A DNA stretch of 64,000 nt from Gordonia otitidis NBRC 100426 (GCF_000248075.1 NZ_BAFB01000187.1:1-64000), one strand, 5' to 3'; shown: positions 1-10,782, numbered from the stretch's first letter. The notes: generated by a model from the sequence alone, not told the origin. Program-made: numbers and translations.

Positions 1-64
1 GCTGCCGAGCTTCGGCTCCTCCTAGTCTCCGGGCGCCCCACAGTACGGGTCACCTGGCCGGACA

Positions 65-874
65 TCAGACCCGGTCGAGCCACCAACCCCGCACCATGCC
101 GGGCGGCCGACCGGGTTCGATGTAGTGCTCGGTGCCGAACACGAACGGAAACACCTCGGCGGGTAGGGCCAGGAGTTGACGTACGTCGCTCTGGCTGGCG
201 TGACAGGCGAGCGCTTCGCGTTTGGCTGTGACGTCGTCGCCGAGGTCGACAGCCCAGTGCAGTTCGGCCTCGGGCGTTCCAATCGGATTGCCGTCGTCCC
301 CGGCGGTGTCCGGGTTCAATTCGCTGGGATCCATCCCGGTGGTCATGCCCATCTCAGTCGCGAGAACGACCAAATGCCGCATCAGGTCACGATTCATCGT
401 GACCTCCAGATACCGAGGGGTCTTGTGTGCGAGCTCTGTCGCGGCTCGGGTGGTGCGGTGCAGCATGACGTGATCGGGATGGCCATAGCCGCCGTGCCAG
501 TCGTAGCCGACGACGACGTCGGCGTCCTCCTCGTCGAGAATGTCGGCGAGACGACGAGCCGCTTCGTCGAGGGGTGCTCGCGAGAAGACGCCGTCGGCGT
601 CGTTCTGTGCCCAGCCGGTCATTCCTGAGTCGCCGTACCCAAGCCACGCCACGCGTGCGGTGCCGGTGATCGCCGCCGAGGCCTCCGCCTCGCCGCGTCG
701 TCTGCTCACCACCGTTTCGCCGGGCGCCAGATCGTCGGGGACGTCGCCGGGATCGCCGTCGGTGCAGTAGACGACGACTACTCTGTGGCCCTCACGCGCT
801 GCTCGGATCATGCTTCCCGCAGTGGCGGTGCCCTCATCGTCGGGGTGGGCGTGGACGAAGACGAGTGTGCTCAC
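65..874 (-). CDS. PIG-L/LmbE family deacetylase
   Basis: This looks like a zinc-dependent N-acetylglucosamine-type deacetylase of the PIG-L/LmbE family, the family that includes MshB and Mca of mycothiol metabolism. The metal-binding AHPDDE motif lies about ten residues from the N-terminus, and a later HxDH-like segment (GHPDHVML) supplies the expected second metal ligand. The length of 269 aa is normal for the family. I chose the GTG at 874 because it places the N-terminus directly before the first beta strand. An ATG at 886 and others further upstream are open, and none has a well-spaced ribosome binding site. The substrate is not visible. The gene stands alone, divergent from the next gene. 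The family call is firm; a specific role in mycothiol synthesis is not supported. Confidence 0.85.
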   Translation of the reverse strand: MSTLVFVHAHPDDEGTATAGSMIRAAREGHRVVVVYCTDGDPGDVPDDLAPGETVVSRRRGEAEASAAITGTARVAWLGYGDSGMTGWAQNDADGVFSRAPLDEAARRLADILDEEDADVVVGYDWHGGYGHPDHVMLHRTTRAATELAHKTPRYLEVTMNRDLMRHLVVLATEMGMTTGMDPSELNPDTAGDDGNPIGTPEAELHWAVDLGDDVTAKREALACHASQSDVRQLLALPAEVFPFVFGTEHYIEPGRPPGMVRGWWLDRV

Positions 875-1066
875 GCCCTCCAGCATCTCAGGTCGTGTGT
901 CTGGATGCTGCAGTGATCCACGCTCGCGCATCCCCTGATCGGTGGATGACCGCTCATCCATCGGATCAACCGCACAGCGGATGGGGGACAGGGGATTTCG
1001 GCAGCAGACTCAATGGTGTTCAAGGAAACAGCATCGGTCGCGGGACCGAGATTCGAGGAAGTCACC

Positions 1067-1594
1067 ATGTTCACCACCGCTCAAGACCGCATCAACACCA
1101 CCGCTGGCACCGTGGCTCCGACGAACCCCATCCGCCGCCGGAAGCTGGTGGTGGGAATCGTCGCAGGCCTGGCCCTCGTCATCGCCGTCATCGCCGGAGC
1201 GCTGATGGTCGGCCACGGAGGTTCGACGCACGCCGCCACCGCGCCGTACAGCGCATCCTCATCGACGAGTGGCGGATCGTCCCAGCCGTCCAACGGCACG
1301 GGTACGGTCTCGCCTGCTGTGCCGTCGACTCCGACGAATAATGTCTCGCCTGCTGTGCCGTCGACTCCGACGAATAACGTCTCGCCTGCTGTGCCGTCGA
1401 CTCCGACGAATAATGTCTCGCCTGCTGTGCCGTCGACTCCGACGAATAATGTCTCGCCTGCTGTGCCGTCGACTCCGACGAATAATGTCTCGCCTGCTGT
1501 GCCGTCGACTCCGACGAACAATGTCTCGCCTGCTCAGCCGTCGACCCCGACGACTGCAAGCGGCTCGTCGGCGACGATCACTTCGGCAGCCTGA
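1067..1594 (+). CDS. Membrane-anchored protein with 12-residue tandem repeats
   Basis: Function unknown. The 175-aa product has a short basic N-terminal cytoplasmic part ending in RRRK, one hydrophobic transmembrane segment (about residues 28-50), a Ser/Gly/Thr linker, and then seven tandem copies of a 12-residue unit, SPAVPSTPTNNV, the last one degenerate (SPAQPSTPTT). The tail is therefore probably extended, Pro/Thr-rich and outside the membrane, like a cell-wall-spanning stalk. The start at 1067 has GAGGAA about eight bases upstream; an in-frame ATG at 1013 has no such site. A strong hairpin follows the stop codon, so the gene is probably a single transcription unit. The near-identical repeat DNA suggests copy number can change. 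Confidence 0.7.
   Translation: MFTTAQDRINTTAGTVAPTNPIRRRKLVVGIVAGLALVIAVIAGALMVGHGGSTHAATAPYSASSSTSGGSSQPSNGTGTVSPAVPSTPTNNVSPAVPSTPTNNVSPAVPSTPTNNVSPAVPSTPTNNVSPAVPSTPTNNVSPAVPSTPTNNVSPAQPSTPTTASGSSATITSAA
1310..1555 (+). repeat. Seven tandem 36-bp coding repeats
   Basis: A 36-bp unit beginning at 1310 repeats at 1346, 1382, 1418, 1454, 1490 and 1526. The copies differ by only a base or two, except the last, which is degenerate and stops after 30 bases. The unit length is a multiple of three, so gain or loss of a copy keeps the reading frame. The array lies wholly inside the preceding gene and encodes SPAVPSTPTNNV. Confidence 0.95.
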
Positions 1595-1608
1595 GCGACT
1601 CGAGCGCA

Positions 1609-1641
1609 CGAGGGCCGTGACCACTGTGGTCGCGGCCCTCG
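1609..1641 (+). terminator. Hairpin terminator
   Basis: A nearly perfect inverted repeat sits 15 bases after the stop codon of the repeat protein: arms CGAGGGCCG and CGGCCCTCG, with the pairing continuing inward as GACCAC/GTGGTC around one mismatch. A short T-containing tail follows (TTCTGTT). It probably ends transcription of the gene at 1067-1594. Confidence 0.7.
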
Positions 1642-1760
1642 TTCTGTTCGCCGTCGTGTTTTGCTGTCGGGTTGCCGGTGATCACCCCTGCAGCCGGCAG
1701 CATGGGCAGTAGGCTCATCGACATCGAGACGACGTTGTGGGCGCAGGCGAAGGCACTGCG

Positions 1761-3908
1761 ATGACGGCCTGGTTCCATCATTCGATCGTTGAGCCGGGCC
1801 GTCTTCCGCTGTTCCTATTCCTCATCGCGTTCATCGTGACCTTCGTGTTCATCAGGATCAGCGTGCGGTTGATCCGTGCCGAAGTGAGTTGGTGGCCCGG
1901 CAATGTCGCCCCGGGTGGCCTCCATCTGCACCACGAGTTCTTCGGCGTGATCGTCATGGTGTTGTCAGGTTTCGGCCTGATCGCTGTGGCGCGCTTCGAC
2001 ACCCCGATCGCCGACTGCGTGCTGGCCGCAGTATTCGGGGTGGGGTGCGCTCTCGTCCTCGACGAGTTCGCACTCATCCTGCATCTGCGAGACGTCTACT
2101 GGGAGAAGGAGGGCAGGGCGTCGGTCGACGCCGTGTTCGTCGCCATCGCGATCGGGGCGCTGTTTCTGATGGGGTTCCGCCCACTCGATCTCACCTCGGC
2201 CGCAGACGAATTCAGAGACGATCCCAACGTTGCGGCACGGATCGTGGTGGTCGCGGGTATCGCGGTGAACGTTGTCCTGGCGGCCATCACGCTCGCAAAG
2301 GGCAAGCTGTGGACCGGTCTGGTCGGGATGTTCATCCCGGTTCTCCTGGTGGTAGGCGCCATTCGAATCGCACGACCTTCCTCCCCGTGGGCCCGGTGGT
2401 TCTACGGGACTCGAGAGGGTAAGTACGACAAGGCGGTACGTCGTGAACAGCGACTTCGTGAACCGCTGATTCGATGGAAGATCGTCGTGCAGGAGGCGCT
2501 CGCGGGCAGATTCGGCGTGCCCGACCGGCCGCCGGACGTGCTGACCGAAGGCATCGGCACGGAATCGCCTGTGACCACACCTGCAGAGGTCACCGTCCCC
2601 AGCAGGGTTGCGACAGCGGTGCGGTGGCGACGGACACGGCGTCGACTGCGGGTCGTTCCCACCTGGCGGCTTCCCGTCGTACTCGTGGTGTGCGCGATCG
2701 TCGCGGCGGTGCTGTGCATCACGATCGACGAGAATCTCGGCCTCGATGTCGACTCGGGAACACTGGCGACCGTGCTGGGCGTGATCGCTGGTGCCACGGC
2801 CACTCTCACCGGTCTGGTGTTCACCGCGGTGACGCTCGCGATGCAATTCGGTGCGTCGCAGATCTCGGTACGTGTCATCCCCATGCTGCAACGCGAACCG
2901 GTGATGCGCTGGTCCATCGGGTTCTTTCTCGCGACATTCGTGTTCAGCGTGATCGTCGCGATGGATCTCGCACTGTCGGGCCCCGACGACGGGACTCCCG
3001 GCGCGTCGACCGCGATCGCTGCCTTCTTGACCGTGGTCTCTGCGATCCTCTTCATCGCGCTGATCGCCAAGGTCGGTTCGGTTCTCAACGTCGCACAGTT
3101 GATGAGATGGATTGCGGCTGACGGCTGGGCCTCGATTCGACGCCTCTATCCGGCGACACACGCCCGGGTGGCGACAGCGCGGACGACGCGCGACAGGACC
3201 TTCGACGACGAACCGAGGCACGTCATCACGCTGCGCGAGTTCGGGTCCAGAGGCCGAGTCCTTCTCGCAGTCAACGTGCCAATGCTCGAACGCTACGCCG
3301 CGACGTGGGGCGTGCGGTTCGATCTGCTCGTGATGGTCGGCGACAACGTGCCGCACAACGTCGGCGTGATCGCGGTGGTGGGGCAACCACGCGGCGGTCC
3401 GGTCGCTGAATACAAAGTGTTGCGGTGCCTGCTGTTCGGCGATCTGCATCAGCCGTCGGTGAGTCCGGTCGCCGCGCTGCAGGCCATCTCGGATATCGCG
3501 CTGAAGGCCATCTCCACTGCGGGCAACGATCCGAGCACCGTCGTCCTGGCTCTCGACCACATCGAGGACCTGCTGTTGATGCTCGCGCCGCGCGTCCACG
3601 CAGACGCGATCACGCGGTCGAATGCGGTGCGTGGCTACCGGCGCACCTGGGCGGATTACGTCGCGATCGGCACGGACGAGATCCGCCGACACAGTCACGG
3701 GCAGGCACAGGTCCACCGTCGGCTGCGGGCACTGTTCGTCACCGTGGCCCGACAGTGCTCTGCTGATCAGCAGCCGCCCATCGCCGCGCGGCTCGAGGCG
3801 CTCGATGAGCAGGTCGGCCACGAGTGGCCGATCGCGTTGGACCGCCGTCTGGCATCGGAATCGGACCGACAGGGCTACGGGTCGGAGCGCGGCTCGACGC
3901 TCGAGTGA
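1761..3908 (+). CDS. Integral membrane protein with C-terminal DUF2254 domain
   Basis: Function unknown. The 715-aa product has two membrane parts. The N-terminal part (about residues 1-220) has several transmembrane segments and a conserved-looking GGLHLHHEFFG stretch between the first two. The second part (about 300-700) resembles DUF2254: two transmembrane segments, then the amphipathic segment LTGLVFTAVTLAMQFGASQ, another membrane pair, and a soluble C-terminal domain with helices rich in Arg and Asp. A charged linker of about 80 residues joins the halves. The ATG at 1761 has GAAGG about seven bases upstream; a GTG at 1737 is an alternative. The gene is followed closely by a convergent two-component kinase. 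The fusion of the two membrane modules is the odd point. Confidence 0.75.
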   Translation: MTAWFHHSIVEPGRLPLFLFLIAFIVTFVFIRISVRLIRAEVSWWPGNVAPGGLHLHHEFFGVIVMVLSGFGLIAVARFDTPIADCVLAAVFGVGCALVLDEFALILHLRDVYWEKEGRASVDAVFVAIAIGALFLMGFRPLDLTSAADEFRDDPNVAARIVVVAGIAVNVVLAAITLAKGKLWTGLVGMFIPVLLVVGAIRIARPSSPWARWFYGTREGKYDKAVRREQRLREPLIRWKIVVQEALAGRFGVPDRPPDVLTEGIGTESPVTTPAEVTVPSRVATAVRWRRTRRRLRVVPTWRLPVVLVVCAIVAAVLCITIDENLGLDVDSGTLATVLGVIAGATATLTGLVFTAVTLAMQFGASQISVRVIPMLQREPVMRWSIGFFLATFVFSVIVAMDLALSGPDDGTPGASTAIAAFLTVVSAILFIALIAKVGSVLNVAQLMRWIAADGWASIRRLYPATHARVATARTTRDRTFDDEPRHVITLREFGSRGRVLLAVNVPMLERYAATWGVRFDLLVMVGDNVPHNVGVIAVVGQPRGGPVAEYKVLRCLLFGDLHQPSVSPVAALQAISDIALKAISTAGNDPSTVVLALDHIEDLLLMLAPRVHADAITRSNAVRGYRRTWADYVAIGTDEIRRHSHGQAQVHRRLRALFVTVARQCSADQQPPIAARLEALDEQVGHEWPIALDRRLASESDRQGYGSERGSTLE

Positions 3909-3924
3909 GCGCACGTACCGCGAC

Positions 3925-5199
3925 CTACGCGTTGGTTGCCGGTACCTCGGCGATCGCGGCGGTGCCACCACCGGGACGTCGGGTGACCGTCAAGGAGCCG
4001 CCCTGCTGTTCGAGGCGCACACGCCGCGACACCAGCCCGATGTGTCCCTCGGCGACTCTGCGGTCGAGCGTTGCGTCGTCGACGCCGCGCCCGTCGTCGA
4101 CGACGACGACCCTGGCCATCCCGTCGTCGAATTCGACGGACAGCTCGACGTTGCGCGCGTCGGCGTGCTTGACCACGTTTGTGAGCAACTCGCGTGCGGT
4201 GGCGAACAGCATCGGGTCCGACGTGGTGCGCAGGTCCGCGGGCCAGCCCACTGTGTCGACCGAGATACGCAGCGCCGTGCGGCGTTCGACCGCCGCCGCG
4301 AGGTCGGTGATCGCGGCGGCGAGCCCCGCTTGTTCGAGTACGGCGGGGTGCAGTTCGCCGAGGGTCGAGCGCAGTAGTCGCGACGCTTCTCGGAGCGCGT
4401 CGTCAGCTCTGTCGAGTGCGTCGGGGTCGCTACCGTTGCGCACCGAGTCGAGCTCCTGTCGTGCTCCGAGCACGTACTGCAGCGCGCCGTCGTGGAGATG
4501 CTCTGCCAGTTCTCGACGCTCTCGCTCCTCGATGCGGACTGTGTCGTCGAGCAGCCGAGCACGTTGTGCCGCAAGTGTTCCGATGGTCGAGACCCTCGAT
4601 CGCTGAACCGTCGAGAGCATCACCGCACCCAGACCGAGAGTCGCGACGACCAATGTGCGCATCGCGATCAGAGACCACGGCTCCCCGTTGGGGACACGGG
4701 CCAGTGCGCTCGCGACGAAGTAGACGACGACGGTCGGGATGACAACCAGCGCACAGATTTTCGGCCGCAATTGGGTCGCGGCGATCATCGGCACGACGAC
4801 GAACCCGTTGACGAGGACGTCAGAGGTCCAACTCGTCTGGTCGGAGCGGCTCGCGACGACGGCGAGGACCACCAGCACAGCGAGATCGACGAAGAGCGCG
4901 AGCCACGCGAACCGGATCATCCTGATCCGGATGCGCGAGACCGCGACGAGTCCGACCGCGCACCAGATCGCATAGAGCACGGCGACGACGATGCAGAACG
5001 CGGCTCCGTCGGCGGGCGGGTCGAGCAACACCGTTGCGAGCACGAACACCGCGAGCAGCATGCGCAGCACCACCTGCACGCGAATGCCGCGCAGTGCGTG
5101 GTCGACGAGTATCTCGGAGATGTCGGGCTCGTCGACCAACTCGGTCAGGTGCAGGAGCGGGCCCGCGGTCGTCGTCCCACGTGTGCCCCGCATGATCAT
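3925..5199 (-). CDS. Two-component sensor histidine kinase, NarL/DesK type
   Basis: A membrane-bound sensor kinase of the HisKA_3 class. About five or six hydrophobic segments lie between residues 40 and 200, followed by the dimerisation helix with the phospho-acceptor motif LAEHLHDGALQ (probable His236). The GHKL ATPase domain has an N-box (ELLTNVVKHADA) and a G-box (VVDDGRGVDD). It autophosphorylates and passes the phosphate to the response regulator encoded just upstream; their genes overlap by four bases (ATGA), with the regulator first in the operon. No extracytoplasmic sensor domain is evident, so the signal may be sensed within or near the membrane. The N-terminal start could be the second Met six bases downstream. 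Confidence 0.9.
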   Translation of the reverse strand: MIMRGTRGTTTAGPLLHLTELVDEPDISEILVDHALRGIRVQVVLRMLLAVFVLATVLLDPPADGAAFCIVVAVLYAIWCAVGLVAVSRIRIRMIRFAWLALFVDLAVLVVLAVVASRSDQTSWTSDVLVNGFVVVPMIAATQLRPKICALVVIPTVVVYFVASALARVPNGEPWSLIAMRTLVVATLGLGAVMLSTVQRSRVSTIGTLAAQRARLLDDTVRIEERERRELAEHLHDGALQYVLGARQELDSVRNGSDPDALDRADDALREASRLLRSTLGELHPAVLEQAGLAAAITDLAAAVERRTALRISVDTVGWPADLRTTSDPMLFATARELLTNVVKHADARNVELSVEFDDGMARVVVVDDGRGVDDATLDRRVAEGHIGLVSRRVRLEQQGGSLTVTRRPGGGTAAIAEVPATNA

Positions 5200-5834
5200 T
5201 CGAGCAGGCCGCGACGCATCGCCTCGGCGACGGCAGCGGCGCGGTCAGACACCCCGAGCTTCTCGTAGAGGTGCTGCGCATGTGTCTTGACCGTGGACGC
5301 GCCGATGAAGAGTTCCCCCGCAAGCTGCGGAATAGACAAACCGCGCGCGAAGCCCTCGAGTACCTGCCGCTCGCGCTCACTCAGGGCTGGTCCGTCTCCC
5401 CGGGCGTGTGCCCTGATCTCACCGACGAGTCCCGCTGCCAGCTCGGCGGGGACCACCGTCTCGCCCTTGGCGACGCGTGTGACGGCTCCGACGATCTCGT
5501 CGCGTCCCGACTCCTTGCTCAGATATCCCGCAGCACCCTTCTCCAGTGCGGCGAAGACGATCGGGGCGTCGGTGACTGCGGACAGCAGCAGGACGCGCGT
5601 CGGCAGCCCGTCACGGGTGACGGCATGCGCGACGTCGACTCCGGTCAGCCCCGGCATCTGATAGTCGACGACCGCGACGTCGGGTTGCTCATCGCGGATC
5701 AGCTCGAGCCCCGTGGTGCCGTCACCCGCCTCGCCGACCACACGGACGCGCCCGCTCTGGGTGAGTCCGCGGGATATGCCGTCACGAAAGAACGGGTGAT
5801 CATCGACGACCACGGCCGTCACCAGCGATTCCAC
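5196..5834 (-). CDS. LuxR/NarL-family response regulator
   Basis: A response regulator with an N-terminal receiver domain (VVVDDHPFFRDG acidic pocket, phospho-acceptor Asp in VVDYQMPGL, conserved Lys in the YLSKES segment) and a C-terminal LuxR-type helix-turn-helix (LSERERQVLEGFARG ... STVKTHAQHLYEKLG). It is cotranscribed with the kinase downstream, overlapping it by four bases. I took the GTG at 5834 as the start because the receiver domain begins four residues later and the resulting 212 aa is the usual family size; the frame stays open further upstream, and no strong ribosome binding site decides the matter. Target genes are unknown. gltBD lies divergently next door, but nothing here shows regulation of it. 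Confidence 0.9.
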   Translation of the reverse strand: MESLVTAVVVDDHPFFRDGISRGLTQSGRVRVVGEAGDGTTGLELIRDEQPDVAVVDYQMPGLTGVDVAHAVTRDGLPTRVLLLSAVTDAPIVFAALEKGAAGYLSKESGRDEIVGAVTRVAKGETVVPAELAAGLVGEIRAHARGDGPALSERERQVLEGFARGLSIPQLAGELFIGASTVKTHAQHLYEKLGVSDRAAAVAEAMRRGLLE

Positions 5835-6198
5835 CGGCCCAGAATAGGCGCCCGTCGTCGCTACGAGTCTGCGATACCCATATCGGCCGGAGAACTCGCA
5901 TTTGTCGCGCGTACCCTGCACATTCAGCAGCAATGTGGTAGCCGGATTTCGATACTGGGTACCCCCCGTGAGAAAATATCTGACAATGCTCATGAAGCAG
6001 TGGGGTGTCAGCGCGATCGCAGGGTCGGCGCACCCCCGCCAGCAACGGCGCTGGCACGAGGCAGCCGCCGAGCGATCACAGGATCAGCCCAGGTCAGCCC
6101 ACGATGAGGGTCGATTCTGTTGGTTCGGGCGAGCTGCTGTCCACGACGAATACGGGTGACAGCTCTGCGCAATGTCGCGCACCTAGTGAGGCGAATAC
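5835..6198. promoter_or_regulatory. Divergent intergenic region and gltB leader
   Basis: This 364-bp stretch separates the response regulator from gltB and holds no convincing gene. It is less GC-rich around 5965-5995 (GAGAAAATATCTGACAATG), a plausible promoter zone. Downstream are two possible hairpins in the gltB leader: arms at 6002-6007/6031-6036 (GGGGTG/CACCCC) and 6038-6043/6050-6055 (GCCAGC/GCTGGC). A nitrogen regulator site would be expected for gltB, but I could not recognise a clear GlnR or AmtR box. Confidence 0.4.
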
Positions 6199-9100
6199 AT
6201 GAAGCACGCTCCGGGCCCCGTCGGGCTCTATGACCCGGCCAACGAGCACGATTCGTGCGGTGTCGCGTTTGTCGTCGACATGCACGGTCGGCGCAGCCGC
6301 GACATCGTCGACAAGGCCATCACCGCGCTGATCAACCTCGAGCATCGCGGTGCCGCGGGTGCCGAGCCGAACACCGGCGACGGTGCGGGCATCATGATCC
6401 AGGTTCCCGACCGCTTCCTGCGCGAGGTCGTCGACTTCGAGCTACCCGAGGAGGGTAGCTACGCGACGGGTATCGCCTTCCTGCCGCAGGGTTCGCACGA
6501 TGCGGCGACCGCAGCCGAGGGCGTCGAGAAGATCATCGAGTCCGAGGGTCTGTCCGTGCTCGGGTGGCGCGAGGTGCCGACCAACGAGAACGGCCTCGGA
6601 GCGCTCGCGCGCGACGCGATGCCGACCTTCCGTCAGGTGTTCCTCGGTGGCGCGTCGGGCATGGAACTCGAGCGCAAGGCGTTCGTCGTGCGCAAGCGTG
6701 TGCAGCACGAACTCGGCAACAAGGGTGCGGGCGCCGACGGCCCCGGCCGCGAGACCGTCTACTTCCCGAGCCTGTCGGGCACCACATTCGTCTACAAGGG
6801 CATGCTGACCACCCCGCAGCTGCGCGAGTTCTACCTCGACTTGCAGGACTCCCGTGTGGAGAGCGCTCTTGGCCTCGTGCACTCGCGTTTCTCGACCAAC
6901 ACCTTCCCGTCGTGGCCGCTGGCACACCCGTTCCGCCGCGTCGCGCACAACGGCGAGATCAACACCGTCACCGGCAACGAGAACTGGATGCGCGCCCGTG
7001 AGGCACTGATCGACACGTCGCTGTTCGGCGACGGGGCGGCGCAGAAGATCTTCCCGGTGTGCACGCCGGGCGCGTCGGATACCGCACGCTTCGACGAAGT
7101 ACTCGAGATGCTGCACCTCGGCGGCCGCAGCCTGCCGCACGCCGTGCTGATGATGATCCCGGAGGCCTGGGAACGTCAGGAAGCAATGAAACCCGAGCAC
7201 CGTGCGTTCTACGAGTATCACGCGGCGCTCATGGAGCCGTGGGACGGACCGGCGTCGGTGTGCTTCACCGATGGCACCGTCGTGGGTGCGGTGCTCGACC
7301 GAAACGGCCTGCGTCCCAGCCGCATCTGGGTCACCAAGGACGGCCTCGTCGTGATGGCGTCGGAGGTCGGTGTCCTCGACATCGACCAGGCCGACGTGGT
7401 CCAGAAGATGCGGCTGCAGCCGGGCCGCATGTTCCTCGTCGACACCGCGGCGGGCCGCATCGTCGACGACGAGGAGATCAAGGACGAACTCGCCGCCGAG
7501 CACCCGTATGCGGAGTGGCTCGAGAAGGGTCTCGTCCACATCGACAAGGTCAAGGCGCTGCCGCACGAGCACATGTCCCATCACCGGGTCACGTTGCGCC
7601 AGCTGGTCTTCGGTTACACCACCGAGGAGCTCAACCTCCTGGTGGCGCCGATGGCGAAGACCGGCGCGGAAGCGATCGGCTCGATGGGCACCGATACGCC
7701 GATCGCCGTGTTGTCGGCCCGGCCGCGCATGCTGTTCGACTACTTCCAGCAGCTCTTCGCGCAGGTGACCAACCCGCCGCTCGACGCGATCCGCGAGGAG
7801 ATCGTCACCAGCATCGGCGGAACCATCGGCTCCGAGGCCGACCTGCTGCACCCCGGACCGGAATCGTGCCGCCAGATCGCGCTCTCCTCACCGGTGCTCG
7901 ACAACGACACGCTGGCCAAGCTCGTACGGATCAACGACGACGAGTCGCTGCCGGACTTCCGCAGCATCCAGATCCACGGCCTCTATCCGGTCGCCGACGG
8001 TGGTGCCGGCCTACGCAAGGCGCTCGACGAGATCCGCGCCAAGGTCAGTGCTGCCATCGACGACGGCGTGTCGCTCGTCGTGCTCAGCGACCGTGAATCC
8101 GACGAGACCCTTGCGCCGATTCCGTCGTTGCTCCTGACCGCGGCGGTGCACCATCACCTCGTCCGTGAGCGCAAGCGCACGCGCGTCGGCCTGATCATCG
8201 AGTCGGGCGATTGCCGCGAGGTACACCATGTGGCCACGCTGGTGGGATTCGGTGCCGCAGCCGTCAATCCGTACATGGCCTTCGAGTCGATCGAGGACAT
8301 GGTCGAGCGCGGCATGCTCGGCGACATCGACTTCGAGACCGCGCGCAAGAATTACATCAAGGCCGCCGGCAAGGGTGTGCTCAAGGTGATGAGCAAGATG
8401 GGCATCTCCACCGTCGCCTCGTACACCGGCGCACAGCTCTTCCAGGTCATCGGCCTCGACCAGGCGTGCGTCGACGAATACTTCAGCGGTATGAACAGCC
8501 AGCTCGGCGGTGTCGGGCTCGACGAGATCGCGGCGGATGTGGCCGCCCGACATGCGTTGGCGTTCAACGAGCGTCCCTCGGAACGCGCACATCGTGAGCT
8601 GCCGGTGGGTGGCGAATACCAGTGGCGTCGCGAGGGTGAGTACCACCTGTTCAACCCCGACACGGTCTTCAAGCTCCAGCACTCCACGCGCACCGGGCAA
8701 TACAAGGTGTTCAAGGAGTACACCAAGATGGTCGACGACCAGTCGGCCCGAATGGCAACTCTGCGTGGGCTGTTCGACTTCAACTTCGGCGACCGCGACC
8801 CGATTCCGATCGACAAGGTCGAGCCCGCGAGCGAGATCGTCAAGCGCTTCTCGACCGGTGCGATGAGTTTCGGCTCGATCTCGGCCGAGGCGCACGAAAC
8901 ACTGGCCATCGCCATGAACCGCCTCGGCGGACGCTCGAATTCCGGTGAGGGCGGCGAGGATCCGCGTCGTTTCCATCACGACGAGAACGGTGACTGGCGA
9001 CGGAGCGCGATCAAGCAGGTCGCGTCGGGACGCTTCGGCGTCACCTCGCACTACCTGAGCAACTGCACCGACATCCAGATCAAGATGGCGCAGGGTGCCA

Positions 9101-10782
9101 AACCCGGTGAGGGCGGCCAGCTTCCGCCGCACAAGGTCTACCCGTGGGTGGCCGAGGTGCGTGGTTCGACGCCCGGCGTCGGCCTCATCTCGCCGCCGCC
9201 GCACCACGACATCTATTCGATCGAGGATCTCGCGCAGCTGATCCACGACCTGAAGAACGCCAATCCGCAGGCGCGCATACACGTCAAGCTCGTCAGCGAA
9301 CTCGGTGTGGGCACGGTTGCCGCGGGTGTGTCGAAGGCACACGCCGATGTCGTGCTGATCTCCGGACACGACGGTGGTACCGGTGCATCGCCGCTCACGT
9401 CGCTGAAGCACGCAGGTGCGCCGTGGGAGATCGGGTTGGCCGAGACGCAGCAGACGCTGCTGCTCAACGGACTTCGCGACCGCATCTCTGTCCAGGTCGA
9501 CGGCCAGCTCAAGACCGGCCGCGATGTGGTGATCGGTGCGCTCCTCGGTGCCGAGGAGTTCGGTTTCGCCACCGCGCCCCTGGTCGTGTCGGGCTGTGTG
9601 ATGATGCGCGTCTGTCATCTCGACACCTGCCCCGTGGGCGTCGCCACGCAGAATCCTTTGCTGCGTGAGCGTTTCACCGGCAAGCCGGAATTCGTCGAGA
9701 ACTTCTTCATGTTCATCGCCGAGGAGGTACGCGAACTCCTGGCACGGCTGGGCTTCCGCACCCTGCAGGAGGCCGTCGGACACGTCGATGCACTCGACAC
9801 CACCAAGGCATTGGCCCACTGGAAGTCGTCGAAAGCGGGCAAGCTCGACCTGTCGCCGATCCTGTCGACGCCTGAGTCGCCGTTCATGAACCAGGACCTC
9901 TACTGCTCCGGCGTGCAGGATCACGGACTTGAGAAGGCGCTCGACCAGCAACTCATCGCGCAGAGCCGTGAGGCCATCGACCACGGCACCAGGGTGTCGT
10001 TCACGTCGAAGATCACCAACGTGAACCGCACCGTCGGCACGATGCTGGGCCACGAGGTCACCAAGACCCGTGGTGCACAGGGGCTTCCCGAGGGGACGAT
10101 CATCATCGACTTCACCGGGTCGGCGGGCAACAGCTTCGGTGCATTCGTACCCAAGGGCATCACGCTGCGTCTCGAGGGCGACGCCAACGACTTCGTCGGT
10201 AAGGGACTCTCGGGCGGGCGCATCGTGGTGCGGCCGCCGTCGAATGCCGCCGACGGGTTCGTCGCAGAGGACAACATCATCGCGGGCAACGTGATCGGCT
10301 TCGGCGCGACCAAGGGAAAGATCTTCCTGCGAGGCGTCGTAGGTGAGCGTTTCTGCGTCCGTAACTCCGGCGCCACCGCGGTGGTGGAAGGCGTGGGCGA
10401 CCACGGTTGTGAGTACATGACCGGCGGACGAGTGGTGGTCCTCGGCGAGACCGGGCGTAACTTCGCGGCCGGCATGTCGGGCGGTATCGCCTACGTGTAC
10501 GACCCGGAGAACAATCTGCCGAGCAACCTGAACCCGGAACTCGTCGACCTCGAGCCGCTCGACGACGACGACATCGAGTTCCTGTCCGGCATCATCGGCG
10601 AGCACCGGGGCGAGACCGCATCTCCGGTCGCCGCCGCGATCCTCGACGACTGGGCGAACACCCAGCGGGCTTTCGCCAAGGTCATGCCGCGCGACTTCAA
10701 GCGCGTGCTGGCCGCGATCGACACCGCGGAGAAGACCGGACGAGACGTGAACGAAGCGATCATGGAGGCCGCACGTGGCTGA
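6199..10782 (+). CDS. gltB: Glutamate synthase (NADPH) large subunit
   Basis: The large subunit of glutamate synthase, which converts glutamine plus 2-oxoglutarate to two glutamates in ammonium assimilation. At 1527 aa it has the full family length. The class II glutamine amidotransferase domain starts with a short propeptide followed by the catalytic Cys20 in EHDSCGVAF. The central FMN-binding synthase domain includes GGEDPRRF, and the 3Fe-4S cysteines lie in [15 protein letters not shown]. The C-terminal GXGXG beta-helix follows. The ATG at 6199 has GAGG at a good distance. Its stop overlaps the start of gltD by eight bases, so the two subunits are translationally coupled. No key residue is missing. 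Confidence 0.98.
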   Translation: MKHAPGPVGLYDPANEHDSCGVAFVVDMHGRRSRDIVDKAITALINLEHRGAAGAEPNTGDGAGIMIQVPDRFLREVVDFELPEEGSYATGIAFLPQGSHDAATAAEGVEKIIESEGLSVLGWREVPTNENGLGALARDAMPTFRQVFLGGASGMELERKAFVVRKRVQHELGNKGAGADGPGRETVYFPSLSGTTFVYKGMLTTPQLREFYLDLQDSRVESALGLVHSRFSTNTFPSWPLAHPFRRVAHNGEINTVTGNENWMRAREALIDTSLFGDGAAQKIFPVCTPGASDTARFDEVLEMLHLGGRSLPHAVLMMIPEAWERQEAMKPEHRAFYEYHAALMEPWDGPASVCFTDGTVVGAVLDRNGLRPSRIWVTKDGLVVMASEVGVLDIDQADVVQKMRLQPGRMFLVDTAAGRIVDDEEIKDELAAEHPYAEWLEKGLVHIDKVKALPHEHMSHHRVTLRQLVFGYTTEELNLLVAPMAKTGAEAIGSMGTDTPIAVLSARPRMLFDYFQQLFAQVTNPPLDAIREEIVTSIGGTIGSEADLLHPGPESCRQIALSSPVLDNDTLAKLVRINDDESLPDFRSIQIHGLYPVADGGAGLRKALDEIRAKVSAAIDDGVSLVVLSDRESDETLAPIPSLLLTAAVHHHLVRERKRTRVGLIIESGDCREVHHVATLVGFGAAAVNPYMAFESIEDMVERGMLGDIDFETARKNYIKAAGKGVLKVMSKMGISTVASYTGAQLFQVIGLDQACVDEYFSGMNSQLGGVGLDEIAADVAARHALAFNERPSERAHRELPVGGEYQWRREGEYHLFNPDTVFKLQHSTRTGQYKVFKEYTKMVDDQSARMATLRGLFDFNFGDRDPIPIDKVEPASEIVKRFSTGAMSFGSISAEAHETLAIAMNRLGGRSNSGEGGEDPRRFHHDENGDWRRSAIKQVASGRFGVTSHYLSNCTDIQIKMAQGAKPGEGGQLPPHKVYPWVAEVRGSTPGVGLISPPPHHDIYSIEDLAQLIHDLKNANPQARIHVKLVSELGVGTVAAGVSKAHADVVLISGHDGGTGASPLTSLKHAGAPWEIGLAETQQTLLLNGLRDRISVQVDGQLKTGRDVVIGALLGAEEFGFATAPLVVSGCVMMRVCHLDTCPVGVATQNPLLRERFTGKPEFVENFFMFIAEEVRELLARLGFRTLQEAVGHVDALDTTKALAHWKSSKAGKLDLSPILSTPESPFMNQDLYCSGVQDHGLEKALDQQLIAQSREAIDHGTRVSFTSKITNVNRTVGTMLGHEVTKTRGAQGLPEGTIIIDFTGSAGNSFGAFVPKGITLRLEGDANDFVGKGLSGGRIVVRPPSNAADGFVAEDNIIAGNVIGFGATKGKIFLRGVVGERFCVRNSGATAVVEGVGDHGCEYMTGGRVVVLGETGRNFAAGMSGGIAYVYDPENNLPSNLNPELVDLEPLDDDDIEFLSGIIGEHRGETASPVAAAILDDWANTQRAFAKVMPRDFKRVLAAIDTAEKTGRDVNEAIMEAARG

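Noticed and set aside
1310-1555. CRISPR-like regular array
   Set aside because: Units are contiguous with no spacers and encode a protein repeat in frame.
1965-3971. Long minus-strand frame opposite the DUF2254 fusion gene
   Set aside because: Arg/His/Asp-rich shadow of the real coding strand with no domain or start signals.
5196-6198. Control of gltBD by the adjacent two-component system
   Set aside because: Divergent location alone is not evidence; no regulator site could be recognised.
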